This document shows, one piece after another, positions 1-12,100 of a stretch of 64,000 nucleotides of DNA. Both the position numbers and the translations under genes were made by a program. Source of the stretch: Diphasiastrum complanatum. Lineage: Eukaryota; Streptophyta; Lycopodiopsida; Lycopodiales; Lycopodiaceae. The stretch spans positions 15,485,407 through 15,549,406 of the forward strand of contig CM055114.1 in the NCBI GenBank assembly GCA_029204225.1, read 5' to 3'. The notes under the pieces were generated by a model. It made no database searches. It worked only from the letters and a program-made list of their open reading frames with translations, and was not told the origin of the DNA. Every line of letters starts with the position of its first letter. The stretch's first letter is position 1.

Positions 1-575
1 CTCTGGGCTATCACACGGTCTCCGTTTCACTTTGGGACAGTTTAGAGTCTCCTCCCATCAGCTGGCTATTGAGACAGGTAGATTCCAGGGTACACCACGA
101 GAGGATAGACTATGCCTACTATGTCCCCTTCATGAACGGTCTGATGACGATGACGAGGACATACCACCTCACCGATGTCAGAGACAGTGTATCACTCATA
201 GTCATGCTGCAGTTCGCACTTCACGCCATGTTACGAGAGCACACAGTTTTCACCCTCCTAGACGACGTCAGCGACGGTCCATGTTACCTCAGGTTGCAGC
301 TCGTATCACATCTTTCTTCAGCAACAGCACTACATGATATTACTCTACTCCTGGCAGCTATATGGACAGTTGGCAATTTGTAGTTTATAGTTATGTTGTT
401 CATTTCTCTTTTATGCATAGTTTTTTTTTTCTTGGAGACGTTTATATACGCTCCCACGGTTTTCACATACTTGACATGTACTCCATTTGGTCTTATATGC
501 CTTTTGGCATGGAAAAGACATTAATAAAGCTTTCTTTTCTTTCTTTCTCTCTGAACTCTCTCTCTGATTGGAGCG
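1..575 (+). mobile_element. LINE copy L1, 3' end, (TC)-rich tail
   Basis: This is the 3' end of a (TC)n-tailed LINE, cut by the window edge. The first 120 bases match the region around the ORF2 zinc finger seen in other copies (SSHQLAIETGRFQGTPRE), but the finger is internally deleted after its first CxxC. ORF2 ends with a form of the family C-terminal motif, ARITSFF (about 300-345). The 3' UTR has the family hairpin ATGCC-TTTT-GGCAT near 508-521, then ATTAATAAAGC and an imperfect pyrimidine tail (about 530-575). It abuts a minus-strand gypsy fragment. It lies in SCY2 intron 9, on the opposite strand. Confidence 0.8.
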
Positions 576-658
576 ATGGAGCAGATTTTTGAGCAATGGA
601 GCGGATTTCTGATCTCGGATTTTCTCAGAGCTTCAGACTTCTAAATTTACATCTCTTA

Positions 659-3190
659 TTAGAGATTTCCAGCGCTCCAATCTATTCGAAAAATTTTCAG
701 ATTGTTCAACACTGCACCTACGGCAATGCCACTAGCATCCGTCTCTAGGTCAAAAGGTTTCTGGGTATCCACAATCTTGAGAACTGGAGCCGTGGCCACA
801 GACTCCTTCAAGTTCTCAAAACGTTGCTGAACTTCAGCATCCCATCGAACCACAGTGTTGTTTTTCCTTAACTGGTCCGTTAAAGGAGCAGCTATCCAGG
901 AATAATTCCTAACAAAAGCCGGTAGAACTTACAAAAGCCTAAGAAAGACTGTAATTGGCGTATATCGGCAGGCCTCGGCCATTTCTTAACCACAGCCACC
1001 TTGGCTGGGTCAACCGAAATACCCTCAGCTGTCACTACGTGACCCAAATACTCGACACGAGTTTTACACAACTCTGTCTTCTGAGCATTGACATACAAGA
1101 CAGAAGCTTGTAACTTGCCCAAGACGGTCTTGAGATGAATCTCATGCTCCTCAACCGCTTTACTAAAATCCAATATATCGTCAATAAAATTGACGACAAA
1201 CTTGCCCATATAGTCTTGAAAGACATCGTTCATGAGCATCATGAACGTGGCTGGGGCAATTATTAACCCAAATGGCATAACCAAAAATTCATAATGACCG
1301 AAACGGGTTCGGAAGGCCGTCTTTTGGACGTCTTCATCTCGAATCTGTATTTGATGGTATCTACTTTTGAGATCTATCTTATTGAAAATGGTTGCACCTT
1401 GCAACGCATCCAGTAGATCATCAATCCTGGGCATCGGATACCTGTGCTTTACAGTGATCTTATTCAATCCCATGTAATCTACACACATCCGGAAACTACC
1501 ATCCTTTTTCTTAACAAGTAAAATAGGAGAGGCGAAAGGTGAATAACTCGGACGGATGTACCCCAGCTTGAGATACTCCTTCAACATCTTTCTGACTTCC
1601 TCTTCCTCTTTTAGGCACATCCTATAAGGAGGCCTACATACCGGACTTGCCCCTGGAACGAGCTCAATACGATGATCAACGTTCCGACTAGGCGGCAATC
1701 CCTCTGGCATATTAGTAATTAGCACGTGTTTAAACTGCGTGCGGATGGACTTCTCCAACTCACTTGCTGGGTCACATCTAGGCTGTAATGCAAATGCATG
1801 TGCACTAGGGGATGCAAAAGTAAATGAAGCTTCTTGTGGTTTATTAGTGAGTGTGCTTATCTGATTATTACCAACATAAGAATCAAAACTGGAATCAACA
1901 TTCACATAACACAACCACAAATACTGAATCTCCATTCTCTTTATTTGCATATAGGTAACAAGAGGACCCTCAACAGATGGTCTCTCCCCCTTTAAGACAT
2001 GAGACATACCCTCATGCCCGAACTTATACACATGTGACTTAAAATCTATAGCGGGCTGCTTACTTGCATGCCACCGCTTACCAAGTACAATATCAAACTT
2101 AGCTAGTTTAGTAATTTCACTAACTTCTCGGTATACATCTGAATAGACAAAGACGCCCGAGAGATTCTTTCATCCCAAACCTCTGTTTCCTTACCATCTG
2201 GCATCTCAACAGTATACCGGTAATCAGATGGAACAGTAGCCAAGTGAAATTTCCTCACCACACGAGAATTGATAATATTATGCGAGGAACCAGTGTCAAA
2301 CAAGATGAGCACGTCATGACCTTCTAGTTTTCCCCTCATGCGTATCACTTCACTATATGGAAATTGATAAGCTTCCCGCGCCTTGGTGGACAAGTAACAA
2401 ACTGGTGCCTCTGGAACAAGCTTCCGCACCGAAATAGTCATGACATGACGAGTGTCCTCGTCATCACTTACCAACAAGTCATCCAAAATTTTCTCATCCT
2501 TGCCCTCATCTTGACGTTGCATAGTATGGAGCTTCTTGCCCGTACGTCGAGGACAATCTTTGGAAAGATGCTTGCCAAGACAGAAAAAGCATAATCCGTC
2601 TTTCTTGGCCTTTTCCTTTTGCTCAGGACTGAGGGGAGACTTGTCGTAAGCACGACGAGCCATAGGAGATCCCGCCTTGCGCTCCAAAGTCTGCTACATC
2701 CGGATAGGATCCTTCTGCGAAAAGCCTTTCTGACCAGCTTGGCCATACTTTCGCGAACCCTTCTTTTGAGGCCAGGTTGGCGCTCCAAATTCAGCCTTGG
2801 TGCGCACATTACCTTCAAAGTTGAGAGCTGTAGCAACTGCCTCTTCTAAGGTCTTGCACCCTTCATTAAGCACTGAAGGCCTCAACTCTTCACGAAGGCC
2901 AAATATGAACTTGTGGACTACCAGCCACTCGGGAATCTCTTCCGGAATCTTGATAAGTATCTCACGATACCTGTCAGCATATTCCTGCACCATGTACTGC
3001 TTCTAACGATGCAAAAGCCAAGCATCTGTCGCACGCACATGCTCATGTGGAGGAATAAACTGAGCTCTGAAAGCTCGCTTAAACTCAAGCCAGGTGGATG
3101 GAGCCTGATTAGACTTCAACAACTTGCGCCACCACCTGTCAGCAAAATCAATGAAATGGTAAGCAGCTTTGCGGACCCGCCAAAAAAAAA
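659..3190 (-). pseudogene. Ty3/gypsy fragment A: gag, protease, RT, start of RNase H
   Basis: This is a degraded gag-pol polyprotein read leftwards. From 3190 down come gag (FIDFADRWWRKL, WLEFKRAFRAQF, GLREELRPSV), a zinc knuckle CFFCLGKHLSKDC (about 2590), an aspartic protease with LFDTGSS (about 2310) and RT (2031-892) with SPILLVKKKDGSFRMCVDY and KIDLKSRYHQI. The RT catalytic box is FIDD, not YVDD (about 1170). RNase H begins with DLETDASG (about 740) and stops near 690. Several frame breaks separate the blocks. The 3' part of RNase H, integrase and both LTRs are missing. It is a dead internal fragment joined to LINE L1 on one side and a copia scrap on the other. Confidence 0.85.
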
Positions 3191-3410
3191 AAACATAGCA
3201 TGTGCATCCAAAAGTTCTAAGAAAGTTGACACTCGGCCTCCTCTTGATTAGCATCTCAAAAGGTGTCCTCCCATCCAAAATAGCACTCGGCCACCTATTG
3301 CACAAGAAATTAGCACACAACAAAGCTTGATCCCAAAATGGCTTATCAAGGTTAGCACTTAACCTCAGGCTAAACGCATGGTTTGGTGGTACAACATGGA
3401 CTTTCAAGGA
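3190..3410 (-). pseudogene. Ty1/copia integrase C-terminal scrap fused to gypsy gag
   Basis: The translated minus strand shows FWDQALLCANFLCNRWP, TPFEMLIKRRPSV and FLRTFGCTCYVF. These are hallmarks of the copia integrase C-terminal part (normally ...TPYELWFGKKPSV..LRVFGC.CYV). A 12-base A run on plus (3182-3193) follows, and the same open frame then runs into gypsy gag, giving one 150-residue chimeric frame. No LTR is visible. I read it as a rearrangement junction, not a functional fusion. Confidence 0.7.
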
Positions 3411-3502
3411 AACTACCTTTTTTGGGTAGAAATGCACTTTTGTATATTTATACACTATTTTCAGCTAATACCTTTGACTTGCCATAGCTTTTTAATCGTA
3501 CC

Positions 3503-6500
3503 TTGAAAGTATGTCAGCTAAGGCAATTGGTGCATCAACCCTTGTTCACTCCTGAAGTTTTTGCTGGGGAAAAGAAGGATAGAACCCCAAAGGCGGTCTT
3601 GCAATGGCTGGATCAGTGGAATTCGCACTTTTCCATGCACGATTCATCCGAGGATAACAAGATCAATCTCGCCGTCGTGTACCTGCGAGGTAAAGCATTA
3701 ACCTGGTGGCAAGATATAAGGGGTAAGCCTGAGGTTCCTAGGAATTGGGAGGATTTCTGTAAGGCCTTTAAGGCGGCCTTCCTTCCTATTCTTGATGATT
3801 TTGAATTTCGTCAGTATGCAACGATCCATATGGGGAACCGGCCCCTAGATCAATATTTACAAGATTTTCAGGAGGTCTATTCTCGTTTTGCAACTAGAAT
3901 AGATCCTTTGCTAGTAAAGTTGCATTTTATACTTGGGTTGCCAAGAGACTATCAGCTAGAGGTCAGGAGGAACCAGCCTCTTACCCTCGAGAATGTTGTT
4001 CACTTCGCCAAAATCTACGATGATACTCGTACAATGGCCAAGCCTGAGACTACTGTCTTGCCCGACGTAAGGGGTAAGAAGCCTTTCTTTCCAAAGAAAT
4101 CGAAAGACAAGGCAAAGGATTGGTCTTCGGGTTCAGGTAAGTCGAAGAAAAAATCTACCTTGGACCAAGAAACCTTTATCAAAGCCAGAAGCGACAATCT
4201 ATGCTTCAACTGCATGGAACCAGGTCATGTCGCGAAGGAATGTCCAAAGAAACAGAAAGCTAAAGGGGCATCTTTTAAGACGCCAGGTAACTCTAGCATA
4301 TCCATTGTAGATCTTTCCTTTGCTGGTAATTCTGTGTGTGAGCATTGTTGTTTTAATACGGCTGTTTTTGGCCCTCATGACTTCATTCGGATGAAGGGGA
4401 TTGTAGGTGGCCAAGCCGTAACTGTTTTATTTGACGATGGTTCACGCTAATTTGTTGCAGAAGCTAAAGGTGGAAACAAGGCAAAGTGACCACCGATACA
4501 CAGTGAAGCTGGCAACGGGAGTAGAAAGCCAAATTTTGGACCGGATAGTCCCACGTCTACCAATAGAGATTCAAGCCTATAAGGATAAATTAGACTTTCA
4601 CATAATGAATCTAGTTAGGGTAGATGTAATACTTGGAAAGGAGTGGTTCTATGAGAGGAACGAGTCTATGAGAAAAAACTATGTAACACACAGTTTGTCG
4701 TTCTTGCATAACGGCTCACTCATAGAATTAAATGGAAGTGTTGATATTTCTACTCCGTATATGCTTTCTGCTTTGGAAACAATTAAATGTATGGATGTTG
4801 TTGATTCCAGTTCTTATTTATGTTGGTTAAAAAATTTTACTTACCATGAAGAACATAGCTTGCAATTTTACAATCTCCAAATGGAACTAATGTCTAATAA
4901 CCTAGAGCAAGAAAACTCACCAGAAGGTGAAATTTTTAGGAAACTTAGGCAAGAATTTAACGATGTGTTTCCTGAACAGCTTCCTGAATTGTGTGGACTT
5001 TAAAAAGTTGAATAAATTAACGATTAAAAACTGTTATCCTTTGCCGCAAATGGATGAACTAGTTGATCGAATGCATGGTGCAAAGTACTTCACCAAAATC
5101 AATTTGAGATCAGGGTATCATCAGATTCGCACAAAGACTAAGAATGTTGAAAAAACCGGGTTTAGAACTAGGTACGGCCATTATGAGTTTCTGGTTTTAC
5201 CATTTGGCTTGACAAATGCTCCAGCGACTTTCCAGCAGATGATGAACGATTTTCTTCGTCCATATATGGGAAAGTTCGTAATAGTCTACTCAGATGATAT
5301 TCTCATCTATAGTAAGACCTTGGAGGGGCATGAGGAGCATCTCAGAACTGTCTTAAAGTTACTTAGACAGGAGAAGCTTTTTGCCAAGGAGTCCAAATGC
5401 GTGTTCTTCCAGAAAAGGTTCACACCTTGGTCACATTATTTCGGACCATGGGTTAGAAATTGACCCAAATAAAGTCCGACAAGTACGTGAATGGCCTATT
5501 CCTAAAACCATCCGAGAGGTTAAGTCCATTTTGGGCTTTACGGGGTTTTTTCATAGATTCATCTTGAACTATGCTTTAATTGCATTAGCCTTGACGAATG
5601 TCCTCAGAGGGGCTAAAAGAGTTAGCCGGCACAGTAAGTTCAATCCTCCAGTTACTTGGACTAAAGAGTTGAATCAGAGTTTTGAGAACCTCAAATACTG
5701 TGTAACTACAGCACCTATTCTACACATAGTGGATCCTAACAAGCCATATGTGCTTGAAACGGATGCCAGTGATTATGCTATAGGTGCAGTCCTATATCAG
5801 GATGGTAGACCGGTTGCTTTTGAAAGCAAGAAGTTAGATCCTGCTCAAAGGCAGTATTGCCCCTACGACAAGGAGCTTTTTGCTGTGATTCATGCCTTGA
5901 AATTTTGGAGACATTATTTGTATGGCTCCCAGTTTACCATAGTTACTGACCATCAACCGTTAAAGTATATTAACGATGCGGTCGACCTTAGGGGCCGTAA
6001 GGCCAGATGGTCAGAGATGCTCCAAGAATTTCATTATGACATTGAGTACCGGAAGAATACTTCTAATAGTGTCGCGGATGCCTTAAGCCGGATTGGAGAG
6101 GTTAATCAGTTAAGCTTTTCTGAGATCCAATCTAAGTTGTATCTGTCCTTAAGAGATTTGTGTAAGACCGATGTACTTCGGTCGTATTTGGCTAGACGTC
6201 CTGGCAGGTTCTTCTAGATCTAGTGATGAGCTTGGAATGCAGGATTCCAAGATTTCTCCTAATCAGGACAAGATACAGAGAGACTATTCCATAGGGATGG
6301 ATTGCTTTTCTGGAATGGAAAAGTTTGTGTGCCACAAAATGATGATATAAGGGCCCAAATCCTGCATGAATGTCATGACAGCCCGTGTGCAGGGCACCCT
6401 GGCTCACAAAGGACCCTTGACTTAGTAAAAAGGAACTTTTATTGGCCAAACTTAAAAAGTCAAGTGGAGGCATATGTTCGCAAGTGTGCACAATGCCAAG

Positions 6501-7203
6501 TTAATAAAGCTGAGAGACTTACGGCAGCTGGTTTCCTAATGCCCTTGAAAATTCCCAAAAGAAAGTGGGAAAGCATTTCCATGGACTTTGTGGTTGGGCT
6601 ACCTCGGACAAAAAGGCAAAATGATGCCATTTGGGTAATAGTTGACAGGTTAACTAAAATGGCGTAGTTCATAACAACTAAGCAAATTGTCAAGGCTTCT
6701 GAACTTGCTCAGCTTTTCGTCGAAAAGTTGTTCAGGTTGTTTGGTTTGCCGAATGACATTGTCAGTGATCGAGATCCAAAGTTCACTGGCAAATTCTGGC
6801 AAGCGGTCTTTGAGAAATTAGAGACCACTCTAAGTTTGGGGTCATCAGATCATCCTGAATCGGATGGTCAGACAGAGAGGACGAACCAGTCTATGGAAGA
6901 TATGCTTCGGGCATATGTTTCCAGAAGACAGTCGGATTGGGAAAGGTACCTTCCAATAATTGAGTTTGCGTATAACAGCGCAAAGCACTCAACGACGGGT
7001 TTTAGTCCATTTTCTCTGATGTACGGTTTCCAGCCTAGGGCTCCCATTTCAGTGGGCCTCAAAGGCCTCAAGGTTAAAGCAGCAGTAGATTTCCTGCATG
7101 ATATGCAAGAAATGTTGCTAGTTGCTCGCGAGAACGTAAAAACGGCTCAGGATAGAGCCTAGTTTTACGCTAATCAAAAGCGACAACCTAGGGTGCAAAC
7201 ATA
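3503..7203 (+). pseudogene. Ty3/gypsy element B, near-complete gag-pol without LTRs
   Basis: Domains appear in order. Gag (3503-4260) has WLDQWNSHF, LRGKALTWW and a CCHC knuckle CFNCMEPGHVAKEC. The protease box has decayed to LFDDGS and is followed by a stop (about 4435-4450). RT (about 5000-5400) has INLRSGYHQI and YSDD but lacks its N-terminal part, because DFKKLNKL follows PELCGL directly. A frame break lies near 5400. RNase H (about 5740-6090) has ETDASDYAIGAVL and VTDHQPLKYI. Integrase (6302-7162) has the HHCC region (ECHDSPCAGHPG, CAQCQ), DF, SDRDPKF and ERTNQSMED. Stops at 6665 (TAG) and 7160 (TAG) sit where relatives have CAG. No chromodomain or LTR was found. Confidence 0.88.
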
Positions 7204-7549
7204 ATTACGATTGGCCTATGCCAAGGTGTCTGGAAAACAACAATGCACTCTTGAAAACCCATAGAAAATATGTAATGTTGGACCTATGATATCACGTTTT
7301 ACTAAAGTGGTTGCAACTTGTGGTAACGGCAACGATACAACCTCACAAGGGAAAGATGTCGAATGGATGACATAGTCATTTAAAAGGTTGGTTGATTGTA
7401 TTGCGAATATCCACTCAGGTGATTCATATGTTCTTATTGTGTTTGTTACATATGATCCTTCATTGTATCATCTAGAAAACACCTTGAAACACATAGTAGG
7501 TTCATTTTCTATACAATATGGATCATATACCAAGGGAAACTGGTTGCTT
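7204..7549. other. unassigned intronic DNA
   Basis: About 350 bases between gypsy B and LINE L2. No coding match, LTR end or repeat was recognised. Confidence 0.5.
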
Positions 7550-7792
7550 TTACAGCATCAGCATAGCAACAGCAGCAGCAGTATCATAGCCTTGACATCT
7601 TGACATAGATACAGATGATTATTATGCGCACACATACTCTCGCATACATGTCTATTTTAGCTTTTTAGTTGTACTAGATGTTTTATTACAGTTTTGGAGG
7701 CGTTTTATACGCTCCCACGGTTACCACATACTTGACATGTACTTCATTAGTCTTATATGCCTTTTGGCATGGAAAAGACATTAATAAAGCTT

Positions 7793-7850
<58 letters not shown>
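7550..7850 (+). mobile_element. LINE copy L2, 3' terminus and (TC)n tail
   Basis: Only the 3' end of a LINE is present. It aligns by eye with the 3' UTR of L3 (TTTGGAG.CGTTTTATACGCTCC, TACCACATACTT.ACATGTA). The hairpin ATGCC-TTTT-GGCAT (about 7759-7772) is followed by ATTAATAAAGCTTTC and a (TC)n tail at about 7798-7850. The full-length copy L3 starts on the next base, making this the first unit of the plus-strand array. The left boundary is approximate. Confidence 0.82.
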
Positions 7851-7852
<2 letters not shown>

Positions 7853-7915
7853 CGATGGTGATGGCTGTCCATCGCTGATCTCTCTCCCCCTCTCCCGCCG
7901 TCCTCTCCCACCTCC

Positions 7916-9107
7916 ATGGCACGCAAAACCAGGGGGAGCCCTTGCTCCCCCACTCCTCCCCACCCCCCTCCATCACCCTCTACCCCACTCCCTTCCTCCG
8001 CTCTACCTACTGCTCCGCCCCCCTCCCTCCGCTCCACCTGCTGCTCCACCCCCCTCCTCCGCTCCACCTCCCTCCACTCCACCCGCTGCTCCGCCCCCCT
8101 CCTCCGTTTCACCTCCCTCCACTCCATCTGCTGCCCACCAGCCACCCTCCGCTCCACCTGCTGCCCACCACCCCTCCTCAGCTCCACCCGCTACCCTGCC
8201 CTACCCATCTGCTGGTTCGACCTCTTCCTCCGCTCCACCTGTTGCCCAGCCACCCTCCTCTGCTCCACCTGAGCAACAGGCCCCTCCTGCTGCGCAACAG
8301 CAATCCCACTCAAGCCCTCCCTCATCCCTTGTCCCTTCGACTCCCATCTCTACCAACGCTGCTCCAGACACCCCCTTCTTGTCTCATGCCGACTACACCA
8401 CCTCCAAATCCTTCGAGAAGTTCCTAGCCTACCAACTGAAAGAACTGAAGGCAGATGTGCAAACTCTGAAACTGGAAATCATCCACCTACGCACAGAGAA
8501 CCAACAACTCCAAACAGAAATGGAAAATAAATATGCTTCCCAGCCAGAAGAAGAGACAAAGCTGAAGATTCAAGATCTGGAACAGCAACTGAGCCAGCAC
8601 AAAGAATCGACCAAAACATGGGCTTCTATCATCACCAACAACAAAGCTACCAGCCCACCTTGGACAGCCTATGGCGGAAGTAAGTCTCCCCCCTTTTCAT
8701 CATTCATTTCCACTACTCTTACGGAAGAGAAACTCCGAGATTCCAAGGCTCTCAATATTAGGGTACGAGGCATCGTGGACACCCAAAATGCCATTGACGA
8801 AGCAAAAAGATTTTTATGCACTACCCTAGGACACAATGCAGATGGTTTGGATACAGCATGGCGTACTAGAAAAGACACCGCTACCTTGATCCTCCGCTTC
8901 ACGTCACATACATATCGTAAGGCAACCTTGCGGAAAAGAACCAAATTGAGAGACACCAAAACCTTCATGGATGATGACTTTACCTATATCCAAGTTGAAG
9001 AGAGACGCCAAGCACTCCAAACCGTCAAAGCGACCGGAAGACGAGTGATCTATCGTGATGGAGTTGTTTGGTACCTCGATGGTACTGCATCCGGAAACAA
9101 CCTATAG
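7916..9107 (+). pseudogene. LINE L3 ORF1: proline-rich, coiled-coil, nucleic-acid-binding protein
   Basis: The start is placed at ATGGCAC (7916), which corresponds to the ATGGCAC start of the intact ORF1 at 42460. The N-terminal region is very rich in proline, serine and alanine (about 7916-8370) and contains at least one frame break. A heptad-rich coiled coil follows (about 8400-8620: LKELKADVQTLKLEIIHLR). The C-terminal domain has LNIRVRGI, DGLDTAWRT, TFMDDDFTYIQVEERRQAL and GRRVIYRDG. That layout resembles LINE ORF1 proteins, which bind element RNA; this role is inferred. It ends at TAG 9105-9107, in the same frame as ORF2. Confidence 0.75.
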
Positions 9108-9150
9108 GAAATTGGGGTCCCCGGGCATGGGAGCATCCCAGGATCCCCTC
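9105..9150 (+). promoter_or_regulatory. ORF1/ORF2 junction: in-frame UAG followed by GC-rich structure
   Basis: ORF1 stops at TAG (9105-9107). Six bases later GGGGTCC (9114-9120) can pair with GGATCCCC (about 9141-9148), with one bulge, enclosing a smaller hairpin TGGGA-GCA-TCCCA. The frame stays open into the endonuclease motif GIWNCNG with no intervening ATG. The first in-frame ATG (9255) is already inside the ETHE motif. The same layout occurs at 43366 and 21277. I infer stop-codon readthrough; non-AUG initiation is an alternative. Confidence 0.6.
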
Positions 9151-12100
9151 CACACCACCTACATCTTGGAATATGGAACTGTAATGGCATACACTCATCA
9201 TCCACGGCTGGAGATCTTACCGACTTCATCACAGACAGAGATATACTATTTTTTATGGAGACACACGAGAGCCCAGAGAGAGGACTACCCACATTTGCAG
9301 GTTACAGATGGGATTCAGTTTATAGGACAGAGACTCGATCAGCGGGTGGCAGAGGTTCGGGTGGAGTTGCATGTCTTTATCGAGAGTCACTACAACCAGC
9401 TATAGAGTTTCTCCGACATGATGCACAAGCACGATACATATGGGCTCATATCACTGGGCGAGCTATCGGTTTGGATAGGGATCTCTTCATTGTTGCCTGC
9501 TACTTCCCTCCAGAGTCCTCCTCCTTTGCAGACGGATCAGGCTCTCCTTACACTGATCTCTCCGCAGACATTGTCAGATTTACAGATCGGGGTTATGTCC
9601 TTCTCACTGGCGACTTTAATGCCAGGACTGCTACCAGACAGGTGGATTTCCACGACACTGATGACATATTACGTACACGAGCTATTGATTGGGAGGACAT
9701 TGGCATCACCAGGAGCTCAGAGGATATGATGGGCCCTATCACGAGTTATGGAGAGTACCTTCTACAGATGGGTGAGGCTCAAGAGTTCGCCATTTACAAT
9801 GGCCTGGCTTGCTGGCCACATTCTAGCAGATTCACTCGCTATCCACATAGCGGAGGACACAGTGTTGTCGACTATCTCATGGGGTCACCAACTTTTATCC
9901 CACTTATGTCTGATTTCCACATTCTTCCCCCACTACCCTTTCCGATCAATCCTTCCTTTCTTTCAGTATGGGCTCCATCCCGACTTCCCAACCACCCATT
10001 ATTCCATCCATCTCTCGTGAACCCAAATACACTTTTGATCGCTCTCACATCAAGACATACCAGGAGGCCGTCAGTTCATTTCTTTGTCATTTTCCCCACC
10101 ACATGTCGTTGGAAACACAAGCTATCTTCCTTACCACTTCACTACATACCGCTGCATCATTTTCCTTTCCCTCCAAACCACATCGACGCCCACCTACTTC
10201 GTCACACCCTATCCGACCTCCCTGGTTTGACGCCGAGTGTCGTATCCTCCATCTTCAAGTCACCCAAGCTCGATTGCATAATACACACCTTCTTCCTGCA
10301 GCTCGTCGATCTTTCCATTATGCCCTCCGACGGAAGAAACGGACGTACGAAACTCAAAAAGGAAAAAGCTTAGTCGATTCCCTTTGCAATTCCTCTTCCG
10401 GTGCCTTCTGGAGAGAATTCATCTCCCGTACCCCACCTCCTCCCCTCACTGACCTTCGTACCTGGACTACATATGCCACTACCTTATATACTACACCCAC
10501 GGACACACCCATCTCCATTTCTCCCCGACCGACTACTTTCACTTTCTTCACCCCGGACATGGTTCTGACTGCCATCAAAAGACTGAAAACCCGTCGCACT
10601 CGTGATATTGACGACCTTGAATCCGAACTATTAATCCACGCTGCAGATACACTTTCACCGACCCTAGCCACTTTGCTTATTCGAGCAGTTGTCTCCGGCT
10701 TCCCTTCCTCCTGGTGTACCAACATCATCCACCCCATTCATAAAACTGGTGACCCCATGGACCCTGGTAATTATCGCACCATTATGATTGGACATATCAT
10801 TGCTAAGTTATATGGCACCATCCTCCAGTCAGCAATCAGTTCTGAGGCAGAGTCTAGGAGATTACATGCATTGGGCCAGGCAGGTTTCAGAGCACACTAC
10901 ACCACAGATCATATCTTCACCCTTCGGGCCATTATTGAGGAGGCTAGACACAGAAGAGAGCGGGTCTACTATTGTTTTGTTGACTTCAGGAAAGCCTTCG
11001 ACTCTATTCCACGATCCCTTCTCATTCAGCGTCTACGTGATCTTGGTTTTTCTACTGACACGATCTTGGCAGTGATGGCACTATATGAGAGTCCTTGGCT
11101 GTTTTCGGAGTGATACCGGCATCTCAGACCACATCTGGAGCAAATTGGCGTGAAACAGGGTTGTTCTCTATCCCCAACCCTGTTTGGACTATACATTGAC
11201 GAGCTTGAGAGAGTTATTGAGGGATGCGATGGCACAGGTTGCAGGCTTGGGAGCATCTTGATTGCTATACTTTTATATGCGGAAGACATGGTCCTCCTAT
11301 CTTCTTCCAGAGAGGGATTACAGTGATAGCTAGACAGTCTTCATGCCTTCTGCAGTAGATGGGAATTGGGGGTTAACATATTGAAAACCAAAGTTATGGT
11401 TTTCAACACATCGAGAGCTTTTATGCAGCGCCAGGAACTCATCTTGGATGGGCAACCCTTGGAGGTTGTATCTTCTTACACTTACCTTGGCGTGCTTTTT
11501 ACAGGCCCTATCTTTGGCATGCGACAGGCAGCCTCCGCCAGACTTGGGAAGGGTCACGCCTCCCTTGTCCAATTAGAGCGTTTCTGTTTCAGACGGTTTA
11601 TTCGAGATGCCCCGAGTAAATATCAGCTTTTTGATACTCTCGTTACTCCCACAGCCCTATATGCAGCAGAGGTATGGTGTGTGGGTCTTACATCATCGGA
11701 TTGGGCCAGTATTTCACGATTGCAGGTTCTCATGCTATCTCGGATGATATGGGCTAAGCCATCTGTCCCACATCAGATTATCCTAACAGAGTTCGCAGTC
11801 CCTCCCATACAGCTATCCGCCATCTTCCAGCTTATTCTATATATTCAGCGTATTATGACGTTACCCACAGGTGAGCAGAGATACGTACAGACGGCACTTG
11901 CCTCCTCGCGAGACCTTTATGATCAGGGACATCGACTATCATGGTTCTCTCAGGCCTCCCGAATACTAGATACACTTGGGATTTCTATCACAGACCTTCC
12001 ATTGGGCACCCATGAGTATATCAGACGCTTTCTATATAGAGCATACCTGAGCCGGACATGGCAGGGACAGCTCGAGGTCAAGCCCGACTATTACAGGACA

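Noticed and set aside
8007-8280. Proline-rich frames on both strands at 7753-8427
   Set aside because: Several frames stay open because of CT/CC-rich composition. Only the frame leading into the coiled coil is taken as ORF1.
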